Shown here: piece by piece, positions 15,717 to 27,989 of the stretch
How positions within the stretch are numbered: position 1 is the first letter of the stretch
Layout: each line of letters starts with the position of its first letter
From: Homarus americanus
Taxonomy: Eukaryota > Arthropoda > Malacostraca > Decapoda > Nephropidae
Assembly: GCF_018991925.1 (NCBI RefSeq)
Contig: NW_024737068.1
Coordinates: forward strand, 10,805,360-10,869,359
Length of the DNA: 64,000 nucleotides
Direction: 5' to 3'
Program-made: the position numbers and the translations under genes
The notes under the pieces: model-generated
Databases searched by the model: none
Told to the model about the DNA's origin: nothing
Seen by the model: the letters and a program-made list of their open reading frames with translations, nothing else

Positions 15717-16620
15717 CAGTAGTCCCTTGCCAACCACCAGGGTTAGGTTACTGAAAAATCTCTTGGTTGGCAAGACTAAAGACTTATGGGAAATAGGGGG
15801 TTAGGTTCCATGACTGCAGATAACACACTTCGAAGCCTAACTAAATTGCCTGCTCCTTAACTTAACAAATCATGCATTGTACATTTAATTAAATTTGAGT
15901 CAAATACAGTACACATAAAATTGCATAATATAAATTAATAGTACCGGTAGTATAAATTTTACAGTATACAGTACTGTTTCTTCATGAAGATGGCATGTTA
16001 CTATAAAATAAGAAAAATGAAGAGCATGGGTGTGTGTGTGTGAACTTGGCACGTTACCAGGTTAGTCTGTCACTCTAGCTACTTCCTCCTAACTCTCCCC
16101 CTACCAGGCAAAGTTGTGCTATTGTTATTTTTCAATTCATATTTACGGGTATCTGTACGTAATTAAATTTGTTTTTCTTCTTTTTTTATCACATGTACAC
16201 AACTGTTCATACAGAATATGCAAAAAAAATAAAATAATAATAATAATAATAAATAAAAGAAATGATTGTCATAAGGTCAAAAACATTTAGAGAATAAACA
16301 TTTCATATGTCCATGGGAGTTAACCCACACTCATGGAAGGGGGAAGGGGGATCGGGAGGGGGAAGTCCGCTCCTGTGTCCTTGGTGATATGATTGCAAAA
16401 CGGCAATGCAGTATTTTTCTTTTCTTATATTTATTAATATGGTTTTATTTATTCCTCACATTTACAGAGGAGAATACATTAGACTGTGGAGGGATAAAGA
16501 TGCCACACTAATTTGTGGATACATAAAACTAAATGCTGTGGTTGGTGAAATGGTATAGAGCAAAGACTGTGGATACGTGGAATATGCGGATGGGAATCCA
16601 CTGTTGATGAGGGTCTACTG
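15717..16620. mobile_element. Probable Tigger-like MITE
   Basis: The left end CAGTAGTCCCTTGCCAACCA and the inward-read right end CAGTAGACCCTCATCAACAG share the first bases and pattern, with TA on both sides. The subterminal GGGTTAGGTTCC box is typical of the other elements here. The terminal match is imperfect. Confidence 0.5.
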
Positions 16621-18150
16621 TAGATTTACTGTTAGAAAGATCATCATGACAAAACAAGTTGCCATGGGGTAATACTGAATCATATATATCTTTAATAATG
16701 TGTTCAGACTCAAAGATGTGGATGAGTGGGCACAATCTTGTCCTCTAATTCAAAATTTTATTTAATTTTAATTTTTTGTAAGGATCACAATCTTCCTTTG
16801 TATCAGTGAAGTATAACTTTTTGTTCTTTAAGGACTCAATTCATAGTTTTGCACAAGTCAGGTTGGCTTAAACTTCTGAATGAATCATTCAAGGTGCCAT
16901 CTGAGGGATGGCAACCATGGCCTTCCACTCCAAATGTCTTCAGGGTATCTCTACCAATCTTACATGATTGTGTATCATTCTGGGTATCACAGCTGTTAGT
17001 TTCATCCATCCATCCTAGCCTCTGCCCTCCCTCGCCCTAAAAACTGCAAAGTTTTGTGTGCAGTACAGTTGAAATTGATGAAGATACCTTCTTCCCCATT
17101 TAGTTGTGACTCTGTTAGAGTATAGAGGACATCTTCATACACACAAAACTATAAACACTAGCCAGATTTTGTCTTCTGAGTTATGAGGTATAAAGACACA
17201 CTTCAATAAAATCTTTCCCATATCACTTGGTCCGCAGTTTTAAATTCTGCACTATACAAAGATAAGGAATGTCTTCAAAAAAGTGTCCTGCAAAATGAAA
17301 TAAATACGGTACTAATATTATGAAACAGCATAAAAAAGTAAGTAAAGAGGATTAAAGGATTAAAAAAAAATAATAATAAATTATAAGGAAATTAATCATA
17401 GTAAGATCTACCACCTGCACGTATTACTATCCTCCAGCCCATTATCTTATGCCAATAATCTCCAAGCAATGTTTTTACCTTTCTGAAACGACTGTGAATG
17501 TTGATGGTCAGTGGTACCATACATCACTCCAGTTGATTAATGAACACATCCTACACTCCCACATCATGTTATCCACAAAGTGAAACATTCCACCATGATC
17601 CAAGTGAGGAGCATCAAGTACATACACCTACAAAATGTGACCAATAATATTCAACATTGCCCCACTCGCTGATAGCTTGGTTTGTATAGCAGTATCACAG
17701 ACAGCATGACTGCAGCTAGCAGGTCAATATCCGCTCTAGGATTAACAATTAGCATTCACTCTAACTTACTCAAGACATTGGAAAAAATTAAAGAAAAATA
17801 AACAGTTGAGATCATGAAGAGTGGTGTACTAAGTGTGGGTCTGTATTAAACCTATGGACTAGTTCTTCTGTTTGGCAACTGACTTATTTCTTTTTACCAT
17901 GAAGAGGCATACTAAGTCTGATCACTGGCAACATTTTACACACTTTAAATGCATTCATACAAAACAAAATAACTTCTTTATCAAATGATTAGTAATTCTA
18001 AGTTTCTCAACAGAACTGGTTACACACACCTGTGCATTTCACCAAGCCTGCATTTGTCAGGTTGACCACACCGAGTCTTTGATAGTCCCCCATTTCCAAG
18101 AAGGAGGTTTTCAGGTAACGTTTAAAAAATATGAAGCCTAAAATAGCATG
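16621..18150. other. No recognisable gene or element
   Basis: A/T-rich spacer; short open frames only, none with recognisable product. Confidence 0.45.
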
Positions 18151-19584
18151 CAGGGGGTCCCCGACTTATGAACATCCAACTTATGAATGCCCGCCAATAC
18201 AAACGGGGTTAAACTTGAAATTTACAGCATTTTATTTACCTGGTGACTTATTTTTTACTTTCATTTACAGTAATGCATTTTGTCATTCTATTTCTTTTTT
18301 TGTTCTTAAATTAAATGATTTTAGATGTATACAGTATTACCCCGCTTTACGCGGTACCTCGCCAGAACCGGACTTTCACTTTCCGCGGTGCATCTACTGG
18401 TGCATCTACTCATATACGTGGGTGAAGTATAATTTTTTATTTAGCTCATAAAATTCATACAAATTACCCACCCAGAATATAATTTACATTGCTGGAATTC
18501 TTACAATATGATGATCATTTTGAATATAAACATCATGGATTTTGCATTAGACATACAAATTTTAGATCTAATGTAACAATTTGGTTTACACAAAGCAAAT
18601 ATTTTATCGTGTGTGCAAAATATATGAAGTTTACATTCAAAATATTCCCTGACCTGCAAGGAATCCAGAAATGTCAATTATATTATCCTAACTTTAGTCT
18701 GAGTTATTATTTATTACTAAAAATGTAAATATACTGTTTTCTCCCAAACATTTCTCTGGTAGGGAGGGAGGGAGGGAGGGAGGGACCGACCCAGCTAGGG
18801 CGGAGGTGGGGTATTTTGATTGACAGATAGTGTCCTTGAAGAATATTTTTTGTTTATTTACTGAAGATATTTGTTTTAGCTCATAAAATTCATACAAATT
18901 ACCTGGCCAGAATATAATTTACATTGCTGGAATTCTTACAATATGATGATCATTTTGAATATAAACAACATGGATTTTGCATTAGACATACAAATTTTAG
19001 ATCTAATGTAATAATTTGGTTTACACAAAGCAAATATTTTATCTTTTGTGCAAAATATATGAAGTTTACATTCAAAATATTCCGACCTGCAAGGAATCCA
19101 GAAATGTCAATTATATTATCCTAACTTTAGTCTGAGGTATTATTTATTACTATACCTCAGAGAGGTAGGAGCCAGTGAGCTGGGAAGAGAGGGCGGGGGG
19201 GGGGAGATGAGTCCATTATTTGAATGGACAGTAACCTGGCGACTGTATTTCTCTTAAATATTAATTGTGTGTGCATACCATCATAAAATTAAGATGTTAT
19301 TTTTACTACAACATAGGTAGTGTGTCAGAAAAAGTGGAATTTGGGGGTCGGGCCAGTCTCTATTGGAATTAATCCCATATGTTCTGTTGTTCACTTTCCG
19401 CGGTACCCCGTGGGTTCAATTGACCGCGTAAATCGGGGTACTACTGTATAAGGAATTAGGCTATGATATAGTGGTATTTTAAACATTGTTCTGTAAGCAC
19501 ATAGCATGTGTTCTAACTTACATACAAATCTGACTTAAGAATGTCCCCAGGAACGGAACCTGTTCGTAACTCAGGGACCCTCTG
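18151..19584. mobile_element. Tigger-like element (outer), same family as 63461-63747
   Basis: The left end is CAGGGGGTCCCCGACTTATG; the right end, read inward, CAGAGGGTCCCTGAGTTACG, followed by TA. After removing the inner element at 18332-19446, what remains aligns with the copy at 63461-63747 (shared ACTTATGAACATCCA, GATTTTAGATGTAT). Confidence 0.75.
18332..19446. mobile_element. Tigger-like MITE nested in the 18151-19584 element
   Basis: The left end is CAGTATTACCCCGCTTTACG; the right end, read inward, CAGTAGTACCCCGATTTACG, with TA on both sides. It contains two copies of a module (about 18441-18720 and 18876-19154) offset by 435 bases. An empty version of the insertion site exists near 63600. 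Confidence 0.85.
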
Positions 19585-21230
19585 TACAGGGTAGAGGCAG
19601 ACAATTATTGCATCTCCCACTGGGAAGGAATGACTTGTTCTCTTTAGATCTTGTGTAAAAAAAAAATAATAATAACAACAAAAATCTACATGGCTAATTA
19701 TCATTTTTTATGACTACAGTATTTGGAAAAAATTTCAGCACTGGCATTGATTTGATATAAATCTATCCTGTTTTAACATGTGCCTTCTATTACAGTTATT
19801 CATACCTTATGAAACCTTTGCTCTTTTGACTGGATAATTCCACACCCTGAATTATACTTAGGAAATAGTGATATATGTGTGTGTGTGTGTGTGTGTGATT
19901 TACCCTTAATAGTCAGAAATCAAAAGTTCATAAATAGAAATTTCAAAACTACAATTACATGAATTTTACAGATGAGTTATGATCCATATTTACACTAAGA
20001 GGAAGTCGGCACAATATAAACAAAATCCATAACACATGAAACTAAACATTAGTTCAACATAAAATTACATTAATATATAATGAGCAGAAAGAAATAGAAA
20101 ACATATGGCATCAAGATAATAATCACAGTTACCAAAATAGTTTTTCAAATAAAAACATCAAGAATGAAGATGAACTACTTGCAATGATTATGAGGCAAAA
20201 TGTGCGCCATTTTCCTCACGACACACTCACCAGCAGGTAATTGTTCTCGCTCACACCCGCCACTGAGGAATGGTACTAGTAAACTTGCCGTTTTCTGTCA
20301 TTGCTATTCAAGCAATACCTAAACTTGTAAGAATTAAGGCAAACTACAAACACATATTGAAGTGTAAAGAGGGGAGGCTGGGAATGGTGTCTACAAGCTC
20401 TTCATTAGCCTGGTTGATAATGATATGATAAATAATAAGCCTAAACCAGTGCTAAAGAGTTAGCTACTTACAAAAAGGCCATGACTGTATTCACTCTAGC
20501 TGTCATTATCACTGTCACAGCTGTATTGTCACAATAAGGTCACACCTGCAGTGGGAAAGCATTGTACATGATGATTCCAGAAAGTGTAAAAATATTTAAA
20601 GCTACCATGGTCTACATACAGAAATAAAGAATGTATCCCATCATGATATTAACAAGAGTGCTTCATCTATATGAACAACTGACAAGCTAATGTCCATTCA
20701 ATCAATGCACTAAATTCCCAAATACACAGGCTCATTTTCTATAATTCATTGAGTGACTGCAATTATAAGCTGCATTTTTTCATAAACTTTTGTTCGTTTT
20801 AGATGCATTCACCAGCAAAACACAAGAACTGCATTGCTGACAGTTTCTCGAGTCCTGATTATGCTATCGATTATGCACAGTTTTCAGCATTGTTGTTGTG
20901 TAGCATCCAAAACTACTCTATTTAAAAAAAAAAAACTTTCCCACACAGATGTACCACTTCCGTTACTAACTGTTATCTAACATCTACCTTTTTCTTCTTA
21001 GCTTCATCTGAAGAATATGTACTAGTTTCATCTACCCTAAAAAAGGGAGTCATGCACACGCTAATCTCCAATGTTTCTTTCACTAAGTAACTAAACTCGT
21101 TTAAGTTCATTGCACCAGAACCAAGCAGACTGGTTTATCACTCACTTATCTGGAACTGTGACTAATAATGCAACCTGCATTTCCTGACAAATTTCAGCAA
21201 AATGCTTAAGTATTCTGTACACAAGGTGGA
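19585..21230. other. LPGAT1 3' flank / possible 3' UTR
   Basis: Directly downstream of the LPGAT1 stop on the minus strand. No AATAAA on that strand was found in the first 1.2 kb, so the 3' UTR limit is unknown. A short (GT)n lies near 19877. Confidence 0.4.
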
Positions 21231-21512
21231 TCACCATAATAGTTGAAATATTGTCTGGTACACCCAGTACAAAATGGAAATCCAAATATAAGTTGAGCTA
21301 ATAAAGAAACAATGCCGCAGAATGAACTCCAAGGGATCATGGACCACCCTGGCTCCACTTAGTCTGCGAACATTTTCTGGTTGAAAGTCAGGTGCATGAG
21401 AAGTGTGAACATCAGGAAAGGTACCAGTATCATAGTACTCCTGAAGGATGGCTTCTTTCTCCTCATACCTGGTATACAACCATTTTTTTAATTCTTCCTC
21501 TTCTTTTGGAAT
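21231..21512 (-). CDS. LPGAT1: LPGAT1 exon 7, C-terminus and stop
   Basis: The acceptor is TTTTCTACTTCCAG. The exon begins IPKEEEELKKWLYTRYEEKE and continues AILQEYYDTGTFPD, which matches the conserved end of LPGAT1 proteins. The last 31 residues (ILRHCFFISSTYIWISILYW and onward) are strongly hydrophobic and probably form a membrane anchor. A stop codon closes the frame at 21231. The exon is separated from exon 6 by an 11-kb intron that contains both the Tigger relic and the Ty3 element. Confidence 0.92.
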   Translation of the reverse strand: MPKEEEELKKWLYTRYEEKEAILQEYYDTGTFPDVHTSHAPDFQPENVRRLSGARVVHDPLEFILRHCFFISSTYIWISILYWVYQTIFQLLW

Positions 21513-21880
21513 CTGGAAGTAGAAAATACTGAACTTGTATTAAAAACATATAAAATAATTTATCCTATCAAGGAATTTTAAATTTGTGTATAAGTCCTAT
21601 CCTAATTGTATCCTACATTCATATAGGTAGGGCACAGTATTCTAGTGACATACACAACATCTATTTCTCGAGGTTCTATGTAACCAGTTACATACTGTAC
21701 TTCTAAGTAAAAAATTTTGAAATACAGGGTATACTACTTCTGCTTATTTATAATGTAAGTTACAATACTACAAATTACAGAAGACTGGTACTCCAGCTGC
21801 AAACTACTGTATATACACCAGTACAGTTCAACCAAAATGACCAACATGAAAAAATAGTCATTTTCAGCCATTATACTGTA

Positions 21881-24464
21881 CAGTAGGTTCTCAAATTTCG
21901 CAAGTTTTTAATTCAACGTTTTTTATTTGGACAAAAAAAAAAACTACAAAATTTCAAATTTCGATGGCGGAAAATCGAATTTCGAGGGGTTTGAGTGGCC
22001 CGCCAGTTAGTGCTTAGTTGTTTGTGACACTAGCAGTGCCATTAGTTCTTTCCCGCCCAAGCACTGAGACAGCCAGAACTTTATCTCTTGGTGATCTCGT
22101 GTTCAGACGCTCATTTCGCGCCCTTGATATGGCAAGTGTTGAACCAGTAGGTGGTGGGGGTCAACCTGGTGTGAATGGGAACCCTCCTAAGCACCCAGAA
22201 CTGCCAAAGGCAAAAAGAGAGTACAGAGTTGGCAAGAAACATGCAAAATATAGTTTGGCTGACATGGCGAAAGTTGTGGAATATTTCGAGAAAGGCATGA
22301 AGACCAGTGAAGTTCGGCGACTAACAGGTACACCTGAAAGTACAATAAGAACACTGAAGCAAAAGAAAGAGACTATTAAACAACAAATGGACACTGGAAA
22401 AAAGTATTTCGGCACCCATGAACGAATGAGTGCAGACACAAGTGAATATCGCAAAATCATTGCAATAACCGAGGCATACCTTAGCAAGTGGTTGGCAAGG
22501 AGAGTGAAGGAGGATGCCAGCGTGTCCTGGCCAGAGTTGCGTGAGCAGGCTAGAGTGATTTACAGTGCAGTGTGCAAAAAGAAAAACATTTCATCTCCCC
22601 CCAGTTTCAAGGCGTCTGTTGGCTGGCTTGCTAATTTTAAGAAGCGGTGTCAAGTGAAGTTGGCGAAGTATCATGGTGAAATTGCCTTTGCAGACATTAG
22701 TGGAGCTGACTCATTTCCAGCGAGTGCAAAGCAAATTGTTGAAGATGGTGGTTATTCCTACGAACAAATGTACAACTGTGACGAAACTGGTTTTTACTGG
22801 AAAAAGTCCCCTACTACCATATACATGCACAAAACAGAGAAACAAGCAAAAGGCACCAAACTCGCAAGGGATAGATTCAGTGTGTTATTCACTTGCAATG
22901 CGTCTAGTTCGCATAAAATGAAACCTCGTTATTCACAAGTATCAGAAACCACATGCGTACAGGAATCAAGATATGAATAAGCTTAATGTGTATTGGGAGA
23001 AGACTGCCAAAGGTTACATGGACAAAAATATGTCAAAGAAGTGGTCTGAGAAGTATTTTATCCCTGATGCAAGGGTACATTGCAGGAATAAGAACCTAGA
23101 TCTCAAGGTGTTGTTATTCATGGACAATGCGCCTGGTCATGCTTGGTATTTGGAAGACTTCCACCCCAACGTACAAGTGTGCTTCCTTCCAGCGAACACA
23201 ACTTCAAAGAAACAGCCGCTGGATCAAGAACTGATAGCCAATGTTAAGCTCATGTACTACCGCACCGTTCACAACCAAATGAGCCATGAAACTGAAAGCC
23301 AAGTTGAACTGTTACAAATTGCTACAGTTAGTGATATTGAGTGAAGATAAGAATGAGTCTGCCACCCTTGAACCGTCTGTCACACCTGAACCATTTTCTG
23401 CCACCCAAGGACCGTCTTCCACCCGTGCCCATATCCTAACTGTTAAACAATTTTGGAAAAAATTTAATATTCGCAATGCTGTTGACACAATGGTTTATGC
23501 ATGGCATGAGATCAATGTTCCAACAATCACACACGCTTGGACACCACTCTTCCCTCATCTCAAGGTCAAGTGTGGAGGTGCCTGAGGTGCGCAGCAGCTA
23601 GACAACGGTTCACTGTTAGCAGAGACAGTAGAGTCAGTAAGGCATGTAGGCGGTGAATTTGATGAGGTCACTGAGGACACTGTTATGAACCTTGTGACTT
23701 TTAATTCTGAAGAAAACATAACTGAGATGCTTGAAAATGATTCTGATTCTAGCTCATACGAAGAAGGACAACCAGAAGTGATTGAAAAATTGACCACTGC
23801 CAAGCTGGCAAAGATTCTCACAGGGTGCAGTGACATGAAAAAATCATTCAGAAATTCACTCAAGATGCCCTTGAGCTACAAAATACATTGCCCCACCTTG
23901 ACAGTCTCAATGATATTCTCATGGCAATTTGCAACTGCAAAATCCGGGAAAACAACAGAGTGTGATAACAAGATTCTTCCGATGCCGCCAGGATGTAGCC
24001 GACGCAATACAGAACATTCGCGTAGCAGATGGGGCCGAGGATACTGCAACGGCACATGTTGAACCACTCGAGAACGACTTAGACTTTGAAGGATTTCTGG
24101 ATGTGGCCCAGGATCAGCCCACATCCAACTAGCCCACCTCTAGCCTCAGAATCAACCACCATCCACCCAAGCCCATCATTGCTGTGTCTTCGGTTTGTGT
24201 TTTTTTTTTAATAAACTTTTTCTGTGCTGTTTTCAGTTTTTATTTAACTTTATGTGTTATTTTCGTTGGTTTATTAGGATGTTGCTTTATTACAGGTAGT
24301 AATTCTCCAAAAAATTAGGGTAAATAAGGCAAAATTTTGCCAAACATCGAAAGTACCAGAGTCAAATTAATTTTCTCCATAGGAAGTTGAATTTAAATTT
24401 GGACGATTTGAATTTCGCGAGGTTTTTACAGTCTAAATAGGTGTCCAAATATGAGAGCCTACTG
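21881..24464 (+). mobile_element. Full-length but decayed Tigger (pogo-type) transposon
   Basis: The termini are CAGTAGGTTCTCAAATTTCG and, read inward from the right, CAGTAGGCTCTCATATTTGG. TA flanks both ends (21879-21880 and 24465-24466). It carries a transposase gene in pieces and an internal AATAAA at about 24211. It lies in LPGAT1 intron 6, opposite to gene orientation. Confidence 0.9.
22129..24132 (+). pseudogene. Pogo/Tigger transposase pseudogene
   Basis: From the ATG at 22129 (MASVEPVGGG) the first piece shows a Psq helix-turn-helix (YSLADMAKVVEYFEKGMKTS), a CENP-B/Tc5-type DNA-binding region, and the first catalytic aspartate in YNCDETGFYW (codon at 22780). A single-base disruption near 22925 shifts the frame; the next frame reads into NKLNVYWEKTAKGYMDKNMS. 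It then carries the second aspartate in LLFMDNAPGH (codon near 23123) and the third in QPLDQEL (codon near 23222). Further shifts occur near 23290 and 23585 and after about 23860, before the C-terminus DLDFEGFLDVAQDQPTSN. All three catalytic aspartates survive, but the gene cannot be translated as one protein. Confidence 0.9.
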
Positions 24465-24558
24465 TACTGCATTGCAGTGTACTGTACTGCATTGCATTGC
24501 ACTACATTGCACTGTGAATTGGTTGGGTGAATGCAACTAAAACTCACACAAATGTCAT

Positions 24559-24659
24559 CTTTGTGTATCTCTAATTATCCAGGAAATAGAACCTACGAAA
24601 ACTCTACAGGTGTTTGTGTTCGCTCCTGTAGATAGAACTTGATACCCAGAACACATGCA
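24559..24659 (+). repeat. 5' LTR remnant
   Basis: About 101 bases match 29813-29911 nearly base for base (shared CCAGGAAATAGAACCTACGA, ending GAACACATGCA). The left part of the LTR is absent; sequence between the Tigger end and 24558 does not resemble the 3' LTR. Confidence 0.9.
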
Positions 24660-24677
24660 TGGCGCAGTGTGTCATTT
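24660..24677 (+). other. Primer-binding-site-like sequence
   Basis: TGGCGCAGTGTG follows the LTR end with no gap, where the tRNA primer site of an LTR element should be. It resembles the TGGCGCAGT start reported for some insect Ty3/gypsy elements; the primer tRNA is not certain. Confidence 0.6.
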
Positions 24678-24689
24678 TGCTGGATCATT

Positions 24690-25020
24690 ATACAAGTGAA
24701 GTGTAAAGTTTGTGGCAAGACCGGCTAATGGACCCCTGCTCTGTGTCAACCACCGCTAATGGCCGTCTCCTCCAAGAATTTATAGCAACTTTGAGCAGTG
24801 TCAGTGACAGTGATTTCCTGTGAAGTGTATAGTGCATTGTGTGTTTAGTGCCATAACTGTGTGACCTTGTTCTAAAGGATTCCCAAGGTAAAAGGCATGT
24901 TCTGAGCAGTTGTGAGGAGAAGAGTTCGGTACACCCTCCTCTGACCGCGTCCAGAAGGTAACTGGCGACTGACTGTGAGTCGCCGCCTCTCCCTCCCAGC
25001 GAGACGCTGCCCAAGGCGCG

Positions 25021-25053
<33 letters not shown>

Positions 25054-25248
25054 ACGAACACACTGACTGCGGCCATCCCTTTATATATATTTTATATATA
25101 TAATCTACTTATCTGTGCATTTAATTAATTTTTTTGTCTCAGATCTTGTTGATACGACGGGCTGACCGGTCAACACTGGTTTAAGACACAGTACACATAT
25201 TAAGTTATTATGTCTCGTGCCTGACGCAGTCGTGGAGCCAATGCCTGG
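24690..25248 (+). other. Retroelement leader
   Basis: Untranslated sequence between primer site and gag, with a short (AC)n at about 25022 and A/T-rich sequence around 25080. Confidence 0.5.
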
Positions 25249-25977
25249 ATGAGTCAGTCGGATGACAGCTCGGCAGAGATGGATGACCAGGCTGAACAGG
25301 ACGCTCCAGCTCCCACCACATCGCGCAGCCCTTCACCTCGATATTCAGCGTTGTCTCCAGAGATATTTGCTTTAATGAAGTTTATGAGGGATGAAAGGCG
25401 TCACGACTTTGCTAAAAGACGTGTGGAGGACGAAGAAAGAAGGCAAGCAGAGGAAGAGAGAGACCACCAACAGAGATTGGAAGACAGGGCACGGTTTGAA
25501 GCTTTGATATCTCGCCTCACTGTGAACCAAGCCCCTGGCTCTAGCACTGCCTCGGTATCGACTGGTTCGGATACCTCATCAACGCTTTCTTCACGCCCCC
25601 AGCCCCACCTAAAGCGGCCGCTCAAACACCGCCCATCTTGAAGCCTGATGTGAATTTCCAGACTTTTCGTGAATGGCGGCGACGGTGGACTGATTATGTT
25701 ACAATGGTGGATCTCCAGAGTTTGTCACAGCCTAAAAAACTTATTCAGCTGCGTATGTGCCTGTCCTTGGAAACTCAGCGTGTCTTGGGAACATACGTTG
25801 CAGGTACCTCCGACCTCTTCGTTATCTGTAGAGGAGGTACTGGATATTCTACAACGGCACATCAAAGGGCAGCGGAACGAAGCTCTACACAGGAGGGAAT
25901 TGTTTAGCTGCAGACAGATGGAGGGCGAGACTTTTGATGCCTTTTATGTACGACTCAAGAGGCCTCGGAAGAGGTAG
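25249..25977 (+). pseudogene. gag N-terminal and capsid-like part, frameshifted
   Basis: The first piece (MSQSDDSSAEMDDQAEQD) is acidic, then forms a charged helix rich in Arg/Glu (DEERRQAEEERDHQQRLEDR). Its frame ends at 25641. The next frame reads KPDVNFQTFREWRRRWTDYV, a capsid-like start. Another shift near 25800 and a third near 25965 follow. At least three indels prevent translation as one protein. Confidence 0.75.
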
Positions 25978-25979
25978 AT

Positions 25980-27105
25980 ATGTGCCCAGGTAACCACCAG
26001 CAGTGCGAGGAGACCCAGTTGAAGCAGGTGATCCTGATGGTGGTTAAGGACGAGGAGCTTGTCCAACGCCTCACCTCCCTCGACTCTTCCTCTTCTCTTA
26101 AGGGTGTGTTGACGATATGTCACTCCTATGAGGCTGCCAGGTGTGCCACCTCTGCCATCCGAGCTCCCCCTACAGCTGTACGCGCTGTGTCCCGGTACAA
26201 GAAGGACAAGAAGTCTACTCCAACGCCTTCGCCCACCACGCCCACGCCCGGTTCCTTTTGTAACAACTGTGATAAGCAGCACAGAACACAGATGTGTGCA
26301 GCTGCTGAGTCTACCTGCAACAGTTGTGACCGTAAGGGCCACTGGTCACTCACAGTACGGTGCCCAGCCAAACGCGTCCAGTGCAATGTGTGCGGTCGTC
26401 TGAGCCACTACGACAAGTGTTGCCCTACCAACAAACCCAAGGGACAGCGTCGGCGGAAGCTTCAGCGCCCTTCCACCAGTGAGAGCCGCCTACAGTCTTC
26501 CAATCAGAAGCATGACGACCCTGGACAACACTCGAGCCATATTAGGAAGGTGTGCTCCCCTTCGCGTCCTAGGACCAAAGTTCCCCAGCACATCAGCGTC
26601 ATCGTGACCTACGGTAGTGTGTCATCCCGTCTTCAGATGTTGCCCGACACTGGCGCTGATGCTACAGTCATCGGTCCCCAGCATTTGCAATGCTTGGGGC
26701 TCTCTCCAAGTGACCTAGGACCGCCACCCAAGGATCTCCGCTTCACGGCAGATGGTTCCAGCCCTAGGTTCACTCCAAGCACAGGTCACCTTTGGCAACA
26801 GGTCGTGTCGAGCCTGGATTGATGTGCATAACGGTGTCCCGACTCCTTTGCTGTCCTACAGACATTGTCAAGAGTTGGCCATCATCTCCCAGGGCTTCCC
26901 CAAACCTATTCTTGAGGTAAAACACGCCAACAGGGTGCACGAAGGGAGCAGCAACTACCCTGCTGTCGCCCTACCCCTACCTCTTGCCAGTGACACCTCT
27001 CCTTCGGATGCTCGGAAGTACTTCCTGAAGGAATTCAGCGACGTTCTGGTGACCAAGTCCGCTCTGGAATCCAAGCCTCTCAAGAAGATGGTAGGCCCCC
27101 GATGA
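25980..27105 (+). pseudogene. gag nucleocapsid and protease region
   Basis: Three cysteine-rich knuckle-like motifs occur in series: CNNCDKQHRTQMC, CNSCDRKGHWSLTVRC and CNVCGRLSHYDKCC. They are followed by the aspartic protease active site LPDTGADATVIG near 26640. The frame shifts near 26770 and continues to 27105, where a one-base loss in a C run breaks the join to reverse transcriptase. Confidence 0.85.
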
Positions 27106-27989
27106 GGATCCACCTGAGGGACGACGCGAAGCCCTTCGCTATCTACAGCCCTCGACTGGTCCCCCTGGCCTTCCGCGAGTCGGTCAAAAACGACCTGGAC
27201 TCCATGGTCGCCCAAGAAATTATTGCACCAGCCGGCGATGACCCGTCTCCATGGTGTCACCCTATGGTAGTCGTCGCAAAACCCAAAGGTGGTGTTCGGA
27301 TCACCACTGACCTCTCCAAGCTCAACAGCCAGGTGTCTCGTCCTGCGCACCCTTCTCCCACGCCCTTTGCAGCTATACGCAGTGTGAATCCGAAGGCGTG
27401 CTTCTTCACGACGATGGACGCCCTGTGTGGATACTGGCAGATAGAGCTTGCCGAAGAAGACCGACCACTTACAACTTTCATTACCCCGCATGGACGTTAC
27501 AGTTATTGCCGTGGCCCCATGGGATTCGCCGCTACAGGAGACGCTTTCTGCCTTCGAGGTGATATGGCTCTACAAGGTCTGGCAAACTGCGTGAAAGTGG
27601 TCGACGACATACTCGTGTACGATGAGGATTACATGGATCACCTCTGCCGTATCTACGAGGTACTCAACAGGTGCCGGAAGCACGGCATCACCCTAAATGC
27701 CGACAAGTTTGTTCTGGCCAGCTCTTCAGTGGACTTTTGTGGGTACACCCTCTCAGGGAATGGTATTGCAGCTGACCCGGAGAAGGTCGGCGCCATCACG
27801 GATTTTCCCACCCCTGCTAACCTCACCGACTTGAGGTCCTTCATCGGTCTCGTCAACCAGTTAGCAGAGTTTTCGCCGGACATCTCCGCAGCTGCCCAAC
27901 CACTTCGCCCCCTGATGAGCCCCAAGAGGACATTCCTGTGGACCCCCGACCACAACAAGGCCTTCCAGCAAGTGAAACAGGCCGTCTAG
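27102..27989 (+). pseudogene. Reverse transcriptase domain
   Basis: 295 codons. Motif A is TTMDALCGYWQIEL (D106). Motif C is KVVDDILVYD, with the catalytic pair D168-D169 in a VVDD variant of the usual YxDD. The following palm and connection region (GYTLSGNGI, LTDLRSFIGLVNQL) is intact. The frame ends at a TAG at 27987, beyond which the same protein continues in another frame, so a small indel separates it from RNase H. Confidence 0.9.
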
